From contig CACXOM010000003.1 in assembly GCA_902769255.1 (NCBI GenBank), positions 48,814-112,813 on the forward strand: a stretch of DNA of 64,000 nucleotides. The letters run 5' to 3'. The notes below the pieces were generated by a model that made no database searches, was not told the DNA's origin, and was given only the letters and a program-made list of their open reading frames with translations. Positions 34,299 to 42,527 of this stretch are shown here, in pieces; the first letter of the stretch is position 1, and each line of letters starts with the position of its first letter. Origin of the DNA: Oscillospiraceae bacterium. Lineage in GTDB: Bacteria > Bacillota > Clostridia > Oscillospirales > Acutalibacteraceae. The position numbers and the translations under genes are program-made.

Positions 34299-35489
34299 AT
34301 GGCAAAAATTAAGAATTATCTTTTAAAATTTGTAAAAAAACTGCCCCTTATAATAATTACTGCGGTTTTAACTTTGAGCATCGCTTTTTTACTTTTAGGC
34401 GGTGATTTTGCAAGGTTTTTTGAGCAAGTTTCGCTTATGAAAAAGGTGGTAATCGTTGACACAAAAATTAATAATAACGCAATTTGCTTTTCGCTTGACA
34501 ATGAAAAAGTCGGCGATAAACTTTGCAATTGTTATATTGAAATGCTTGATGATGATATTTACGCAAAATATTTTAATAAAGATGATTTTATTAAAAAAGA
34601 AAAAGAGCGTAAAGGTGTTTCGCAAAAGAGTATCGGTGTTTCAATTGCTATAAAGAGTGGGGAAAAATATCCTACAGTTTGTTTTGTTCACTCGTTGTCG
34701 CCGGCGAAAAAAGCGGGTATTAAAAAGGGCGATAAACTGTTGAAAATTAACGGCGTTTCGCTTAAAAATAAATCAGCCTCAACAGCGGCGAAACTTATTA
34801 AAGAAAAAGAAACTGCTAAAATTGTTGTAAAAAGAGGCAAAAAAACATTAAAATTTAGCGTAAAATCGGGCGTATTTGTTTATGACAGCGTAACTTACAG
34901 AATGGTTGGTACTTCTTGCGTTGTGAAAATTGATGAGTTTGAAGAGCCAACACTTGAGCAATTTGAAAAAGCGTTGAGTTTTGTTAAGAAGAATAACGCA
35001 AAATCGGTAGTTTTTGACCTTAGAGATAACCCCGGCGGTTATGTCGATGTTTGCGCAAAAATGCTTGATAAGGTTTTGGACAAGGGCGATATAGTGCGAA
35101 TGAAAGCCAAAAACGGAGATATTAAAACGCTTTATTCATCTGATGAAGAAAGCAAGCTTGATTTGCCCTTTGCGGTTATTGTGAATTCAAAAAGTGCATC
35201 TGCTGCAGAGATTTTCGCTATGAATATAAGAGATTTGGGGAAAGGTAAAATAGTCGGCGAAAAGACTTTCGGCAAGGGAATTGCGCAAACAACTTATGAT
35301 TTGTTTGACGGCACGGCGATTAAATTTACAACCGATGTTGTAGTCGATATAAACGGTAAAACTTATCATAAAAAGGGTATAAAACCTGATTTTGAAGTGA
35401 AATTTAGCGACTATCAAAATAGAAACTATATGTTTTTAAGCGATAAAGAGGACGACCAGCTGAAAAAAGCGTTAGAGGTGTTAAAATAA
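34299..35489 (+). CDS. S41 family C-terminal processing protease (CtpA-like)
   Basis: The 396-residue protein has an N-terminal membrane anchor (about 14-34), a PDZ domain (about 105-185, with SPAKKAGIKKGDKLLKING) and an S41 protease domain (about 195-370). The catalytic serine is in NSKSASAAEIFA (about 293-304) and the lysine in GEKTFGKGIAQ (about 322-332). These proteases trim envelope proteins and often regulate peptidoglycan hydrolases, which suits its place next to the FtsEX-M23 genes. It has aggag upstream of the ATG. Confidence 0.92.
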   Translation: MAKIKNYLLKFVKKLPLIIITAVLTLSIAFLLLGGDFARFFEQVSLMKKVVIVDTKINNNAICFSLDNEKVGDKLCNCYIEMLDDDIYAKYFNKDDFIKKEKERKGVSQKSIGVSIAIKSGEKYPTVCFVHSLSPAKKAGIKKGDKLLKINGVSLKNKSASTAAKLIKEKETAKIVVKRGKKTLKFSVKSGVFVYDSVTYRMVGTSCVVKIDEFEEPTLEQFEKALSFVKKNNAKSVVFDLRDNPGGYVDVCAKMLDKVLDKGDIVRMKAKNGDIKTLYSSDEESKLDLPFAVIVNSKSASAAEIFAMNIRDLGKGKIVGEKTFGKGIAQTTYDLFDGTAIKFTTDVVVDINGKTYHKKGIKPDFEVKFSDYQNRNYMFLSDKEDDQLKKALEVLK

Positions 35490-35492
35490 CGC

Positions 35493-35521
35493 TTGTAAAT
35501 CTTTTTGCAAAATGTTATAAT
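35493..35521 (+). promoter_or_regulatory. Promoter of dtd
   Basis: TTGTAA (35493-35498), 17 bases and TATAAT (35516-35521) lie 34 bases ahead of the dtd ATG, which has aaaggaga upstream. This starts a new transcript, dtd-pyridoxamine kinase-RluA. Confidence 0.8.
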
Positions 35522-35554
35522 GCTAATGCAGTTTGTTTTTAAAGGAGATTTTAA

Positions 35555-35989
35555 ATGAAAATTGTAGTTCAAAGGGTTTTAAGCGCAAGCGTTGATGTTG
35601 ATAACAAAACGGTTGGCGCTGTTGATAAAGGATTTTTGGTGTTTTTCGGTGCAGCAAAGGGCGATACAAAAGACGATGCTGACAGACTTGCCAAAAAAGT
35701 TTGCAATCTTCGCATTTTTGAAGATGAAAATGAGAGAATAAATAAGTCGCTTGGCGATGTTGGCGGGGGACTGCTTGTTATTTCGCAGTTTACTTTGTGT
35801 GCCGATTGTTCGCACGGCAACCGCCCTTCTTTTTTTGAGGCGATGGCGCCTGATGATGCAAGCGACCTTTACGATTATTTTTGCGAGCAGTGCAAGAATT
35901 ATGTTGAAAAGGTTGAAAAGGGCATTTTCGGTGCAAAAATGGAAGTTAAACTTGTAAACGACGGTCCTTTTACAATTGTTTTAGAATAA
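35555..35989 (+). CDS. dtd: D-aminoacyl-tRNA deacylase
   Basis: The 144-residue enzyme starts MKIVVQRVLSASVDVDNK. It has the two active-site motifs of the DTD family: SQFTLCADCSHGNRPSF (about 77-93) and, near the C-terminus, LVNDGPFTIVLE (the NxGP-type motif). It removes D-amino acids, and glycine from tRNA-Ala, preventing mistranslation. Length and motifs are typical. It heads a three-gene operon behind its own promoter. Confidence 0.95.
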   Translation: MKIVVQRVLSASVDVDNKTVGAVDKGFLVFFGAAKGDTKDDADRLAKKVCNLRIFEDENERINKSLGDVGGGLLVISQFTLCADCSHGNRPSFFEAMAPDDASDLYDYFCEQCKNYVEKVEKGIFGAKMEVKLVNDGPFTIVLE

Positions 35990-35998
35990 GAGGTTTTT

Positions 35999-36844
35999 AT
36001 GGAAAGAATAAAAAGAGTAGCGGCAATTCATGATATTTCGTGTATTGGCAAATGTTCGCTCACGGTTGCTTTGCCGATTATTTCGGCAGGCGGAATAGAA
36101 TGTTCGGTAATTCCGACTGCGGTTTTATCAACGCATACGGGCGGTTTTGAAAATTATACTTTTAAAGATTTGACCGATGAAATTTTGCCGATAGTTAACC
36201 ATTGGAAAAGTTTAAATGTTAAATTCGACAGTATTTATACAGGCTATTTAGGCTCGATTGCGCAGGTTGAAATTGTGAAAGAAACAATAAAACAACTTGC
36301 TGATGAGAATACGCTTGTTTTGGTTGACCCTGTTATGGCTGATTTCGGCTCGCTTTATAAGAATTTTGATAACAGCTTTCCAGCTGAAATGCTTAAAATT
36401 TGCAAAACGGCTGATGTTATTACGCCGAATATTACAGAAGCGTGCCTTTTGACAAACACGCCATATATTAGCGGCCCTTATACAAAAGAGTTTGTTGAAA
36501 GTTTAATTGAAAAATTAAAAAGTGTTTGTGATAAAAAAATTGTGTTGACAGGCGTTTATTTCGATAATGAGAAACTCGGTGTTGCGACTTATGACAATGA
36601 AACTAAGAAAATAAATTACTGTTTTACTGAAAAACACGAAGGCGTTTATCACGGAACGGGCGATATTTTTGCTTGTGTTTTATTGACTGCGCTTTTAAAC
36701 GGCAAAAGTCTTGAAACTGCTGCTTCGATTGCGCAAAAAATCACATCTGAAGCGATTAAAATAACAAAAGAAGAAAAAACAGATGTTAGATTTGGCGTAA
36801 GATTTGAGTCGCAACTGCCAAAATTAATTGAACTTTTAAAATGA
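35999..36844 (+). CDS. Pyridoxamine / pyridoxal kinase
   Basis: The 281-residue ribokinase-like kinase starts with VAAIHDISCIGKCSLTVALPI. It has VLVDPVMADFGSLY near residue 115 and the catalytic anion-hole motif GTGDIFACVLL (about 219-229). The pattern matches pyridoxamine kinases of Clostridia (PdxY/PdxK-like), which phosphorylate vitamin B6 vitamers to regenerate PLP. The ATG is nine bases after dtd, and the stop overlaps the next start by four bases. Closely related hydroxymethylpyrimidine kinases are less likely because of the N-terminal HDISCIGKCSL motif. Confidence 0.88.
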   Translation: MERIKRVAAIHDISCIGKCSLTVALPIISAGGIECSVIPTAVLSTHTGGFENYTFKDLTDEILPIVNHWKSLNVKFDSIYTGYLGSIAQVEIVKETIKQLADENTLVLVDPVMADFGSLYKNFDNSFPAEMLKICKTADVITPNITEACLLTNTPYISGPYTKEFVESLIEKLKSVCDKKIVLTGVYFDNEKLGVATYDNETKKINYCFTEKHEGVYHGTGDIFACVLLTALLNGKSLETAASIAQKITSEAIKITKEEKTDVRFGVRFESQLPKLIELLK

Positions 36845-37719
36845 AAAGCGTAGTTATAGGTACAGCGAAGAAAGAGAAAAGTTTGCTTTTGTTTTTGAAA
36901 AATGATTTGGGGCTTTCTTCTTCGCTTATTAAAAAAGCCAAAAGAATTGAAAACGGCATTTTGGTAAACGGCGAGCAAAAATTCACAAATGAAAATGTAA
37001 AATGCGGTGACAAGGTTGAAATTACTATTCAAACCGCTGATGAAAAAAGCGAAAATATACCGCTTTGCGATTTACCGCTCGATGTTGTTTTTGAAGATGA
37101 ATATTTGCTGATAATTAATAAAGACGGTGAAATTCCGACACACCCTTCGCTTAATAATTATGATAAAAGCGTTGGCGGTGCGGTGTTAAATTACTACAAA
37201 AAACAAGGTGAAAATTTTGTTTTTCGCCCTGTAAATCGCCTTGATAAAGGCACTTCGGGGTTAATGGTAATTGCTAAAAATCCGCATATTCACGAGCTTT
37301 TGAAAAAGAGTTTACACTCGCTCGATTTTGAAAGAGAATACTTAGCGGTTGTTTGTGGCAGCCTACAAGGGTGTGGCAGAATTGATGAGCCGATTTTTCG
37401 TCAAGATAAAAGCATTATTAAACGAGTTGTTGATAAAAGGGGCGCAAAAGCGGTTACAAATTACGAGGTTTTAGAGAATTATGATGATAAAACTCTTGTA
37501 AAACTTAAACTTGAAACGGGCAGAACGCATCAAATTAGGGTGCATTTAAGTTATATTGGTCATGCGGTTTACGGTGATTATTTATATGGCGAGACGGCAA
37601 GGGATATAAATCGTCCTGCGCTTCATTCTTATAAAATTATTTTAACACACCCAATAACAAAGCAAAAAATGAATATTGAAATTCCTTTAAAAGATGACAT
37701 TAAAAAAATCCTCGAATAA
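36841..37719 (+). CDS. RluA-family pseudouridine synthase
   Basis: The product is 292 residues with an N-terminal S4-like RNA-binding region (about 18-75, SLIKKAKRIENGILVNG) and a catalytic domain. The signature RLDKGTSGLMVIAKN (about 134-148) contains the catalytic aspartate. RTHQIRVHLSYIGHAVYGD near residue 225 is the second conserved motif. It isomerises uridines in rRNA or tRNA. The precise target (RluC, RluD or tRNA type) cannot be assigned. It is the last gene of the dtd operon; its stop codon lies inside the terminator hairpin. Confidence 0.92.
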   Translation: MKSVVIGTAKKEKSLLLFLKNDLGLSSSLIKKAKRIENGILVNGEQKFTNENVKCGDKVEITIQTADEKSENIPLCDLPLDVVFEDEYLLIINKDGEIPTHPSLNNYDKSVGGAVLNYYKKQGENFVFRPVNRLDKGTSGLMVIAKNPHIHELLKKSLHSLDFEREYLAVVCGSLQGCGRIDEPIFRQDKSIIKRVVDKRGAKAVTNYEVLENYDDKTLVKLKLETGRTHQIRVHLSYIGHAVYGDYLYGETARDINRPALHSYKIILTHPITKQKMNIEIPLKDDIKKILE

Positions 37720-37738
37720 AATTCGGGGATTTTTTGGT
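37706..37738 (+). terminator. Terminator of the dtd-kinase-RluA operon, overlapping the stop codon
   Basis: AAATCCTCGAAT (37706-37717) pairs with ATTCGGGGATTT (37721-37732) around AAA, with one G-U pair, and is followed by further Ts. The left arm is coding sequence, including most of the final TAA. Confidence 0.88.
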
Positions 37739-37803
37739 TTTATAATAAAATGGGTGCTTTTTGCATAAAATTTAATTATAAAAACGCTTTAAGGAGATTT
37801 TTT

Positions 37804-38274
37804 ATGATTAAAACAGTTAATTTGCGAAAACTGATACCTTGCTTGCTGATACCGATTTTTGTAGGATTAATAGCGCAACTTTTTACAAAAAATTCAAGAG
37901 AATTGTATTTGTCTTTACAAAAACCGCCACTTTCGCCAAGCGGAATAATTTTTCCTTTTGTTTGGACTTTTCTTTATATTATGCTTGGAATTGCAAGTTA
38001 TTTTATTGAAGAATCGGGAATTTGTGATAAAAACCGCCCAAGACAACTTTATGGTATTACGCTTGCGCTAAATTTTTTATGGCCCATTGTATTTTTTGCG
38101 CTTGAATGGTACGCGTTTGCTGCGGTAATTATTATAGCAATGGTTGCAGTAGCGGTTTTTACGCTTTATTTTTACTATAACTGCGATAAAAATGCAGCTT
38201 ATATATTTTTGCCGTATCTTATTTGGATTTTATATGCAACCTATCTTAACATAGGCGTTGCTGTGCTTAACTGA
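37804..38274 (+). CDS. TspO/MBR family membrane protein
   Basis: The product is 156 residues from the ATG at 37804, with aaggag nine bases upstream; the frame extends back to 37750 without a ribosome-binding site. It has five hydrophobic helices and the TspO pattern LSLQKPPLSPSGIIFPFVWTF followed by a long second helix and NFLWPIVFF. TspO proteins bind porphyrins and related ligands and act in tetrapyrrole or stress responses. Some tryptophans typical of the family are replaced, but the core is recognisable. Its stop overlaps that of the convergent gene by eight bases. Confidence 0.88.
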   Translation: MIKTVNLRKLIPCLLIPIFVGLIAQLFTKNSRELYLSLQKPPLSPSGIIFPFVWTFLYIMLGIASYFIEESGICDKNRPRQLYGITLALNFLWPIVFFALEWYAFAAVIIIAMVAVAVFTLYFYYNCDKNAAYIFLPYLIWILYATYLNIGVAVLN

Positions 38275-38803
38275 AATTCAGACCGAAAAGCGATGCGCCA
38301 AGAGATGGCAAGGCGTAACAGATTATCGACATTATAAGACCTGCGGTGAATACGCCTAAAAGAATTGTCGGAATTGAATATTTAAGTTTAATATTCATAA
38401 ACGAGGCGACAAGTGCGCCGGTCCAACCACCTGTTCCGGGCAAGGGGATTGCAACAAATAAAAACAAAAACAATATTTTGCCCCAAAACGATTTACTTTC
38501 GGCTTGTTTTGCGTTTTTCTCGCCTTTTTTCTCGAAATAAACCGCAATTTTATAAGTGGGTTTAAACTTTTTCATAACTTTAAAAAGTTTTTGAATTAGT
38601 AAAAGAATAAAAGGAAGCGGAATAATATTGCCTAAAAAGCAAACGGCGAAAGAGGGAATAAGTTTTAACCTTAAAAGTGCCGCCGCAATAAGTCCGCCTC
38701 TGAGTTCTAAAATAGGAAAAAATGAAATAATAAAAATTATTAAATAATCGGGAATACCGAAAGACCTTATCCATTCTGCAACTGAATCTATAACTCCTGT
38801 CAT
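38267..38803 (-). CDS. Small multidrug export protein family (COG2426-like) membrane protein
   Basis: The product is 178 residues from the ATG at 38803, with aggggtg upstream; the longer frame to 38830 is not needed. It has about five transmembrane helices, the conserved PILELRGGLIAAAL segment near the N-terminus, and VAIPLPGTGGWTGALVAS in the second half, the two diagnostic motifs of the family. Despite the family name, transport of drugs is not well supported and the substrate is unknown. Its 3' end overlaps tspO tail to tail. No promoter was recognised. Confidence 0.82.
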   Translation of the reverse strand: MTGVIDSVAEWIRSFGIPDYLIIFIISFFPILELRGGLIAAALLRLKLIPSFAVCFLGNIIPLPFILLLIQKLFKVMKKFKPTYKIAVYFEKKGEKNAKQAESKSFWGKILFLFLFVAIPLPGTGGWTGALVASFMNIKLKYSIPTILLGVFTAGLIMSIICYALPSLGASLFGLNFS

Positions 38804-38878
38804 TAAAACACCCCTAAAAAATATTAGCATAACAACATAATTATAACAAACAAATTTGAAAATAGCAAGAAATTTTAA

Positions 38879-38911
38879 TTTAAAAATGCCGACAAATTAT
38901 TGTCGGCATTA
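38879..38911 (-). terminator. Terminator after the alpha-galactosidase gene
   Basis: AATGCCGACAA (38885-38895) and TTGTCGGCATT (38900-38910) form a perfect 11-bp stem with a four-base loop. On the minus strand it is followed by TTTAAATT. It lies three bases beyond the stop of the GH27 gene. Confidence 0.9.
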
Positions 38912-38913
38912 GT

Positions 38914-40065
38914 TTATTTATCAACCACTTTTGCTCTAAACAGTTTAAAAGTGTGTGGTTTTAAAGAAAGTCTTATAATTCCGTTTTTAACGGTTTCGGT
39001 TTCATTTGTCCAAACATCTTTCATTAAAAGGGTTTTGCCTGTTGCTTCGTCAAGCCCTAATTTTTCGGTTGTGAAATTGGTTTGCCAAAAGTTTGTTTCA
39101 TCATCTGAAAAGTTAAACGCACCAATAGCGTAATCACCGTTTGAGAGCATTTTTGCGTAAAGCATTATATCATCGTTTTTATGTGCAGCGACTTTGGTGA
39201 ATTTAATGTTGAAAGGCACATTAGATTCTTCGTCTTGATTAATTGCGATAACTTCTTTGTTCATAAGAATTTGCTTGGTTTCATCGCTCATGTTTCTTAT
39301 GTCGCAACCAATCATAAGCGGTGAATTAAGCAACGCCCAAAGCGAAAAATGCATTTTGTATTCTTCAAAATTGCAACCGCCGAGTCCGACATTGCCGTTA
39401 CCGCACATTCCGACAATAAGCATATCCATATCGGCAAAACGACTAATTCCACCGTATTTTGCGTTTTCAAGACCGACTTTTGATAGTTTTTTGAGCGATT
39501 CCCAATTGTCCCAAATGTCGCCTGTTGTTCGCCACATATGTGAGCCTGTTTCGCCAATCCATTCTCTTGTTTCATCAGCACCCCAAGAACAAGCGGAAAA
39601 CAAAATATCTCTACCGCTGTTTTTTAGCGCAATTGACATTCTTTTGTATAAAATATCGCCCGGAACGGTTGTTGGTCGAAAACAATAGTCGTATTTCAAA
39701 AAATCAACGCCCCATTTTGCGAAAGATGCGGCGTCATCAAACTCGTGCTGATAAGAGCCCGGAAAACCTGCGCAAGTTAAAGTGCCGGCACAGGAATACA
39801 TACCGAATTTAAGCCCTCTTGAGTGAATGTAATCGGAAACATATTTTATTCCGTGTGGGAATTTTTCGGGGTCGGGAACGAGTTTTCCGTTTTCATCACG
39901 CTCTTTTAATGCCCAGCAGTCGTCAATTACAATGTAATTGTAACCGCAATCAGCAAGACCTGTTTCAACAAGCGTATCAGCCGATTCCATTATTAATTTT
40001 TCGTCAATGTTTCTTGCAAATGTGTTCCAAGAGTTCCAGCCCATAGGCGGTTTGTAAACTTTCAT
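38914..40065 (-). CDS. GH27 alpha-galactosidase, cytoplasmic
   Basis: The 383-residue protein starts directly with the catalytic barrel: PPMGWNSWNTFARNIDE, VIDDCWALKERDENGKL, and the nucleophile aspartate in LKYDYCF (about residue 128). The acid/base aspartate lies in the RFADMDMLIVG segment (about 210). A beta-sandwich C-terminal domain follows (about 290-383). There is no signal peptide, so it acts on imported alpha-galactosides such as melibiose or raffinose-derived sugars, or related alpha-linked substrates. It is monocistronic behind a strong promoter with a terminator after it. No sugar transporter or sugar-responsive regulator lies nearby. Confidence 0.92.
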   Translation of the reverse strand: MKVYKPPMGWNSWNTFARNIDEKLIMESADTLVETGLADCGYNYIVIDDCWALKERDENGKLVPDPEKFPHGIKYVSDYIHSRGLKFGMYSCAGTLTCAGFPGSYQHEFDDAASFAKWGVDFLKYDYCFRPTTVPGDILYKRMSIALKNSGRDILFSACSWGADETREWIGETGSHMWRTTGDIWDNWESLKKLSKVGLENAKYGGISRFADMDMLIVGMCGNGNVGLGGCNFEEYKMHFSLWALLNSPLMIGCDIRNMSDETKQILMNKEVIAINQDEESNVPFNIKFTKVAAHKNDDIMLYAKMLSNGDYAIGAFNFSDDETNFWQTNFTTEKLGLDEATGKTLLMKDVWTNETETVKNGIIRLSLKPHTFKLFRAKVVDK

Positions 40066-40092
40066 ATTTCTTTACCTCCAACTTTTTTGTTA

Positions 40093-40120
40093 ATTATAGC
40101 ACAAACAATTTATAAGTCAA
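40093..40120 (-). promoter_or_regulatory. Promoter of the alpha-galactosidase gene
   Basis: On the minus strand TTGACT (40115-40120), 16 bases and an extended -10 TGCTATAAT (40093-40101) lie 27 bases ahead of the ATG, which has tggagg upstream. Confidence 0.85.
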
Positions 40121-40131
40121 TAAGTAAAATG

Positions 40132-40791
40132 TTATTTTTTAAAATGTTTTTCAAAAATAAATTTTCTAAGCAAAAGTGAGATAGTAGCCGTAAGAATTGT
40201 TAAAAAGCAAATGCCTATTGCAACAAGGCCGAAATGGGTTTGAACAAACTCTATTCTGCCAAAAAGTATGCCGAGAGCGCAGTAAAGTGTAGCCCAAACA
40301 GCAACACCTGTCATATTTCTTTTTAAAAACCATTTGTAACTTTCAAAGCTGACACCTGTTACAAAAGGCACTAAAGTTCTAAAAAGCGGAACAAATCTTG
40401 CGAGAATTACCGCAGTACCACCTGATTTTTCAAAAATTAGATTGGTTTTTTCAAGATTGTCTTTTTTAATGAAAAATACTTTTCCGTTTTTCTTAACCTC
40501 TTTTCGCAAAAAACGCCCAATTGCGAAATTGACCGAATCGCCGGCAACCGCTGAAATGTAAAACATAGGTATTAAAATAAAAGGGTTAAAAATGTTTTTT
40601 ACCATCATAAGCGAGCAGGCAGAGAATAAGACTACATCGCTTGGCAAAAAAGCGGTTACAATAAAAGCGGTTTCAGAGAAAATTATTAAACCTAAAATAA
40701 AATAACTCCAAAACGGTTGGTCTTTTACAAGCGGTTCTAAATATCGGTCGATATGAACAATATGTTCAAAAAAGGTTTCAAAACTTCCCAT
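40132..40791 (-). CDS. DedA family membrane protein
   Basis: The 219-residue polytopic protein has the DedA (SNARE-associated) pattern: FSETAFIVTAFLPSDVVLFSA near residue 40, GDSVNFAIGRFLRKE near 85 and ILARFVPLFRTLVPFVTG near 130. DedA proteins are flippase-like transporters of polyprenyl or phospholipid carriers, and contribute to envelope maintenance. The glycosyltransferase divergently transcribed from the adjacent promoter may also use a lipid carrier, but no functional link is shown. The ATG has aaagga upstream. Confidence 0.9.
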   Translation of the reverse strand: MGSFETFFEHIVHIDRYLEPLVKDQPFWSYFILGLIIFSETAFIVTAFLPSDVVLFSACSLMMVKNIFNPFILIPMFYISAVAGDSVNFAIGRFLRKEVKKNGKVFFIKKDNLEKTNLIFEKSGGTAVILARFVPLFRTLVPFVTGVSFESYKWFLKRNMTGVAVWATLYCALGILFGRIEFVQTHFGLVAIGICFLTILTATISLLLRKFIFEKHFKK

Positions 40792-40820
40792 AAATATTTA
40801 ATCCTTTAATTTTTTTATTA

Positions 40821-40849
40821 ATTATACTATATTTGTATTGATATATCAA
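40821..40849 (-). promoter_or_regulatory. Promoter of the DedA gene with palindromic -35
   Basis: On the minus strand TTGATA (40844-40849), 17 bases and TATAAT (40821-40826) form a strong promoter. The -35 is half of the perfect 12-bp palindrome TTGATATATCAA (40838-40849). Confidence 0.82.
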
Positions 40850-40877
40850 ATATATTTTAAATTTTTACAAAATCAAG

Positions 40878-40906
40878 TTGAAAAAAAGTTTAGTTTATGT
40901 TAAAAT
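40878..40906 (+). promoter_or_regulatory. Promoter of the glycosyltransferase-cdaA-cdaR operon
   Basis: TTGAAA (40878-40883), 17 bases and TAAAAT (40901-40906) lie 31 bases ahead of the ATG. The promoter is divergent from that of DedA, with 28 bases between the two -35 elements. Confidence 0.82.
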
Positions 40907-40937
40907 TTTAGTATAACTATAAAAATGGGGTTGTTAT

Positions 40938-42527
40938 ATGCTTTTGAAAGATAAAAAAAGTGTTTTAAAATATGTTTTGTTAGGTGTAAACTCGCTATTG
41001 CTGGCTTTTACATATATTTTGTTTCAAAGATATATTGGCGGTGATACTCGGGTTAATTTGTTTTCGTTATCAAGAACCGTAATGTTTTTTGGAATTTTTG
41101 TGAGCATTTTTTTGCTGTTTTTGATTTGTAATTTAGACGGCGCTCATAATAAATTTGAAAAAATGATTCAAAGAGTTTCAAAACACCCTATGTTTACTGT
41201 GTTTTTTGCGGTATCGATTTTTAGGCTTATTTACAGAAGCTATTTTTTAACAAGTACGATTTATTATGATACAAAAACTTATACAACATATCCTTTTAAT
41301 TTGCTTGCTGGACAAACCGATATTTTTAGAACACCCGGTTACCCTTATTTCTTAAAAGTAATTAAGTTTTTTGTAAATTTATTTACAAACGCTAATGTTT
41401 TTTACAATGTGGTCGCTGTTTCGCAGTCAATTTTGTCGATGATTAGCGTAGTTTTAATTTATCTTATTGCAAGAAAGATTTTTAAAAGCAAAAAAGTTTC
41501 GGTTTTAACTGCGACAGTTTATGGAATTTTGCCCGCTGTTTTTAATTATGACAGTTGTGTTTTAACTGAAAGCTTATCTTTCTTTTGTATGGTTTTGTTT
41601 ATTTATTTGGTATTTTTATTTATTGAAAAGCCCAAAATTTATAAAGCGATAATTTTAGGCTTATTTGCTTTTGTAATGATAATGGTAAGGCCGACATTTG
41701 TTTATATTTTACCTGTATTAGCGGTTTTCTTTATTGCAAGGTTTATTTTTGTAAGTGCTGACAGGAAAAAATGTGTAGTAGGTATTTTATCGGTTGCGTT
41801 AAGCGGGTTAATGTTGCTCGGTTATTGCGGACTTAATTATAAAAACTATGGTTATTTTAACATAAGTTCGGTCAGCGTAACGGTTAACGAGCTTAAAATA
41901 GTTATGGATAACGGCTGGCAGGAAAATAAAGATTATGCGGAAATTTCAAATTATGTTTCTTCGCAAATGAAAGTGACCGACAGCACTCTTTGGATTCCGA
42001 ATATTGTTGAAAAATTACCAAGCGTTTATTCTTATAGCGAAATTGACGATTATGTAAGCGATTGTATTGCAAAGAATAAAGAAAAATATAACAAGTATAA
42101 TTTAGACAAGGTTAAAAACTTATCTAATTTACCTATAGCAACGCAATATTCTGCTTATAAAGCGATGTATAAAGACACTTCTTTAAGCGACTTGCTTGAT
42201 TGGTTTGTGACTTTTTCTTTTCCGTTTACATTTTTACAATGTATGTTGTTAGTTTTATTGTCGCTTGTTTTTGCAGTTGCGGTTTTAATAAAAAGAAAAA
42301 TAATTTGCTGGCAGGCAGTCGGTCTTAGCGCAATAATTTTTTCGCATATTTTTGTTTCGGTTTACGGCTCTATGGCGGAATTTGCAAGACTTTCGGCAAT
42401 GGTTGTGCCTGCGGTAGTTTTATTGGTATTCTATTTTGTTGATTTATTCTTAAACAGTATAAGAAAGAATAAATTTGACGGCAAAAATTATTCAAAAATA
42501 AAATTTAAAAAGGAGGTTGAGCAATAA
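40938..42527 (+). CDS. GT-C type membrane glycosyltransferase (PMT/ArnT-like)
   Basis: This is a 529-residue integral membrane protein with about eleven helices. The first extracellular loop contains YYDTKTYTTYPFNLLAGQ and FRTPGYPYFLK (about 110-140). An acidic residue followed by RTPGYP is the typical first-loop pattern of dolichyl-phosphate-mannose-like glycosyltransferases (GT39/GT83). Such enzymes transfer a sugar from a polyprenyl-phosphate carrier to proteins or envelope polymers outside the membrane. The acceptor is unknown. It is translationally coupled to cdaA by a one-base overlap, unusual company for c-di-AMP genes. Confidence 0.75.
   Translation: MLLKDKKSVLKYVLLGVNSLLLAFTYILFQRYIGGDTRVNLFSLSRTVMFFGIFVSIFLLFLICNLDGAHNKFEKMIQRVSKHPMFTVFFAVSIFRLIYRSYFLTSTIYYDTKTYTTYPFNLLAGQTDIFRTPGYPYFLKVIKFFVNLFTNANVFYNVVAVSQSILSMISVVLIYLIARKIFKSKKVSVLTATVYGILPAVFNYDSCVLTESLSFFCMVLFIYLVFLFIEKPKIYKAIILGLFAFVMIMVRPTFVYILPVLAVFFIARFIFVSADRKKCVVGILSVALSGLMLLGYCGLNYKNYGYFNISSVSVTVNELKIVMDNGWQENKDYAEISNYVSSQMKVTDSTLWIPNIVEKLPSVYSYSEIDDYVSDCIAKNKEKYNKYNLDKVKNLSNLPIATQYSAYKAMYKDTSLSDLLDWFVTFSFPFTFLQCMLLVLLSLVFAVAVLIKRKIICWQAVGLSAIIFSHIFVSVYGSMAEFARLSAMVVPAVVLLVFYFVDLFLNSIRKNKFDGKNYSKIKFKKEVEQ

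Noticed and set aside
37750-37803. 18-residue N-terminal extension of the TspO protein
   Set aside because: There is no Shine-Dalgarno site before 37750, whereas aaggag precedes the ATG at 37804 at normal distance, and the homology begins there.
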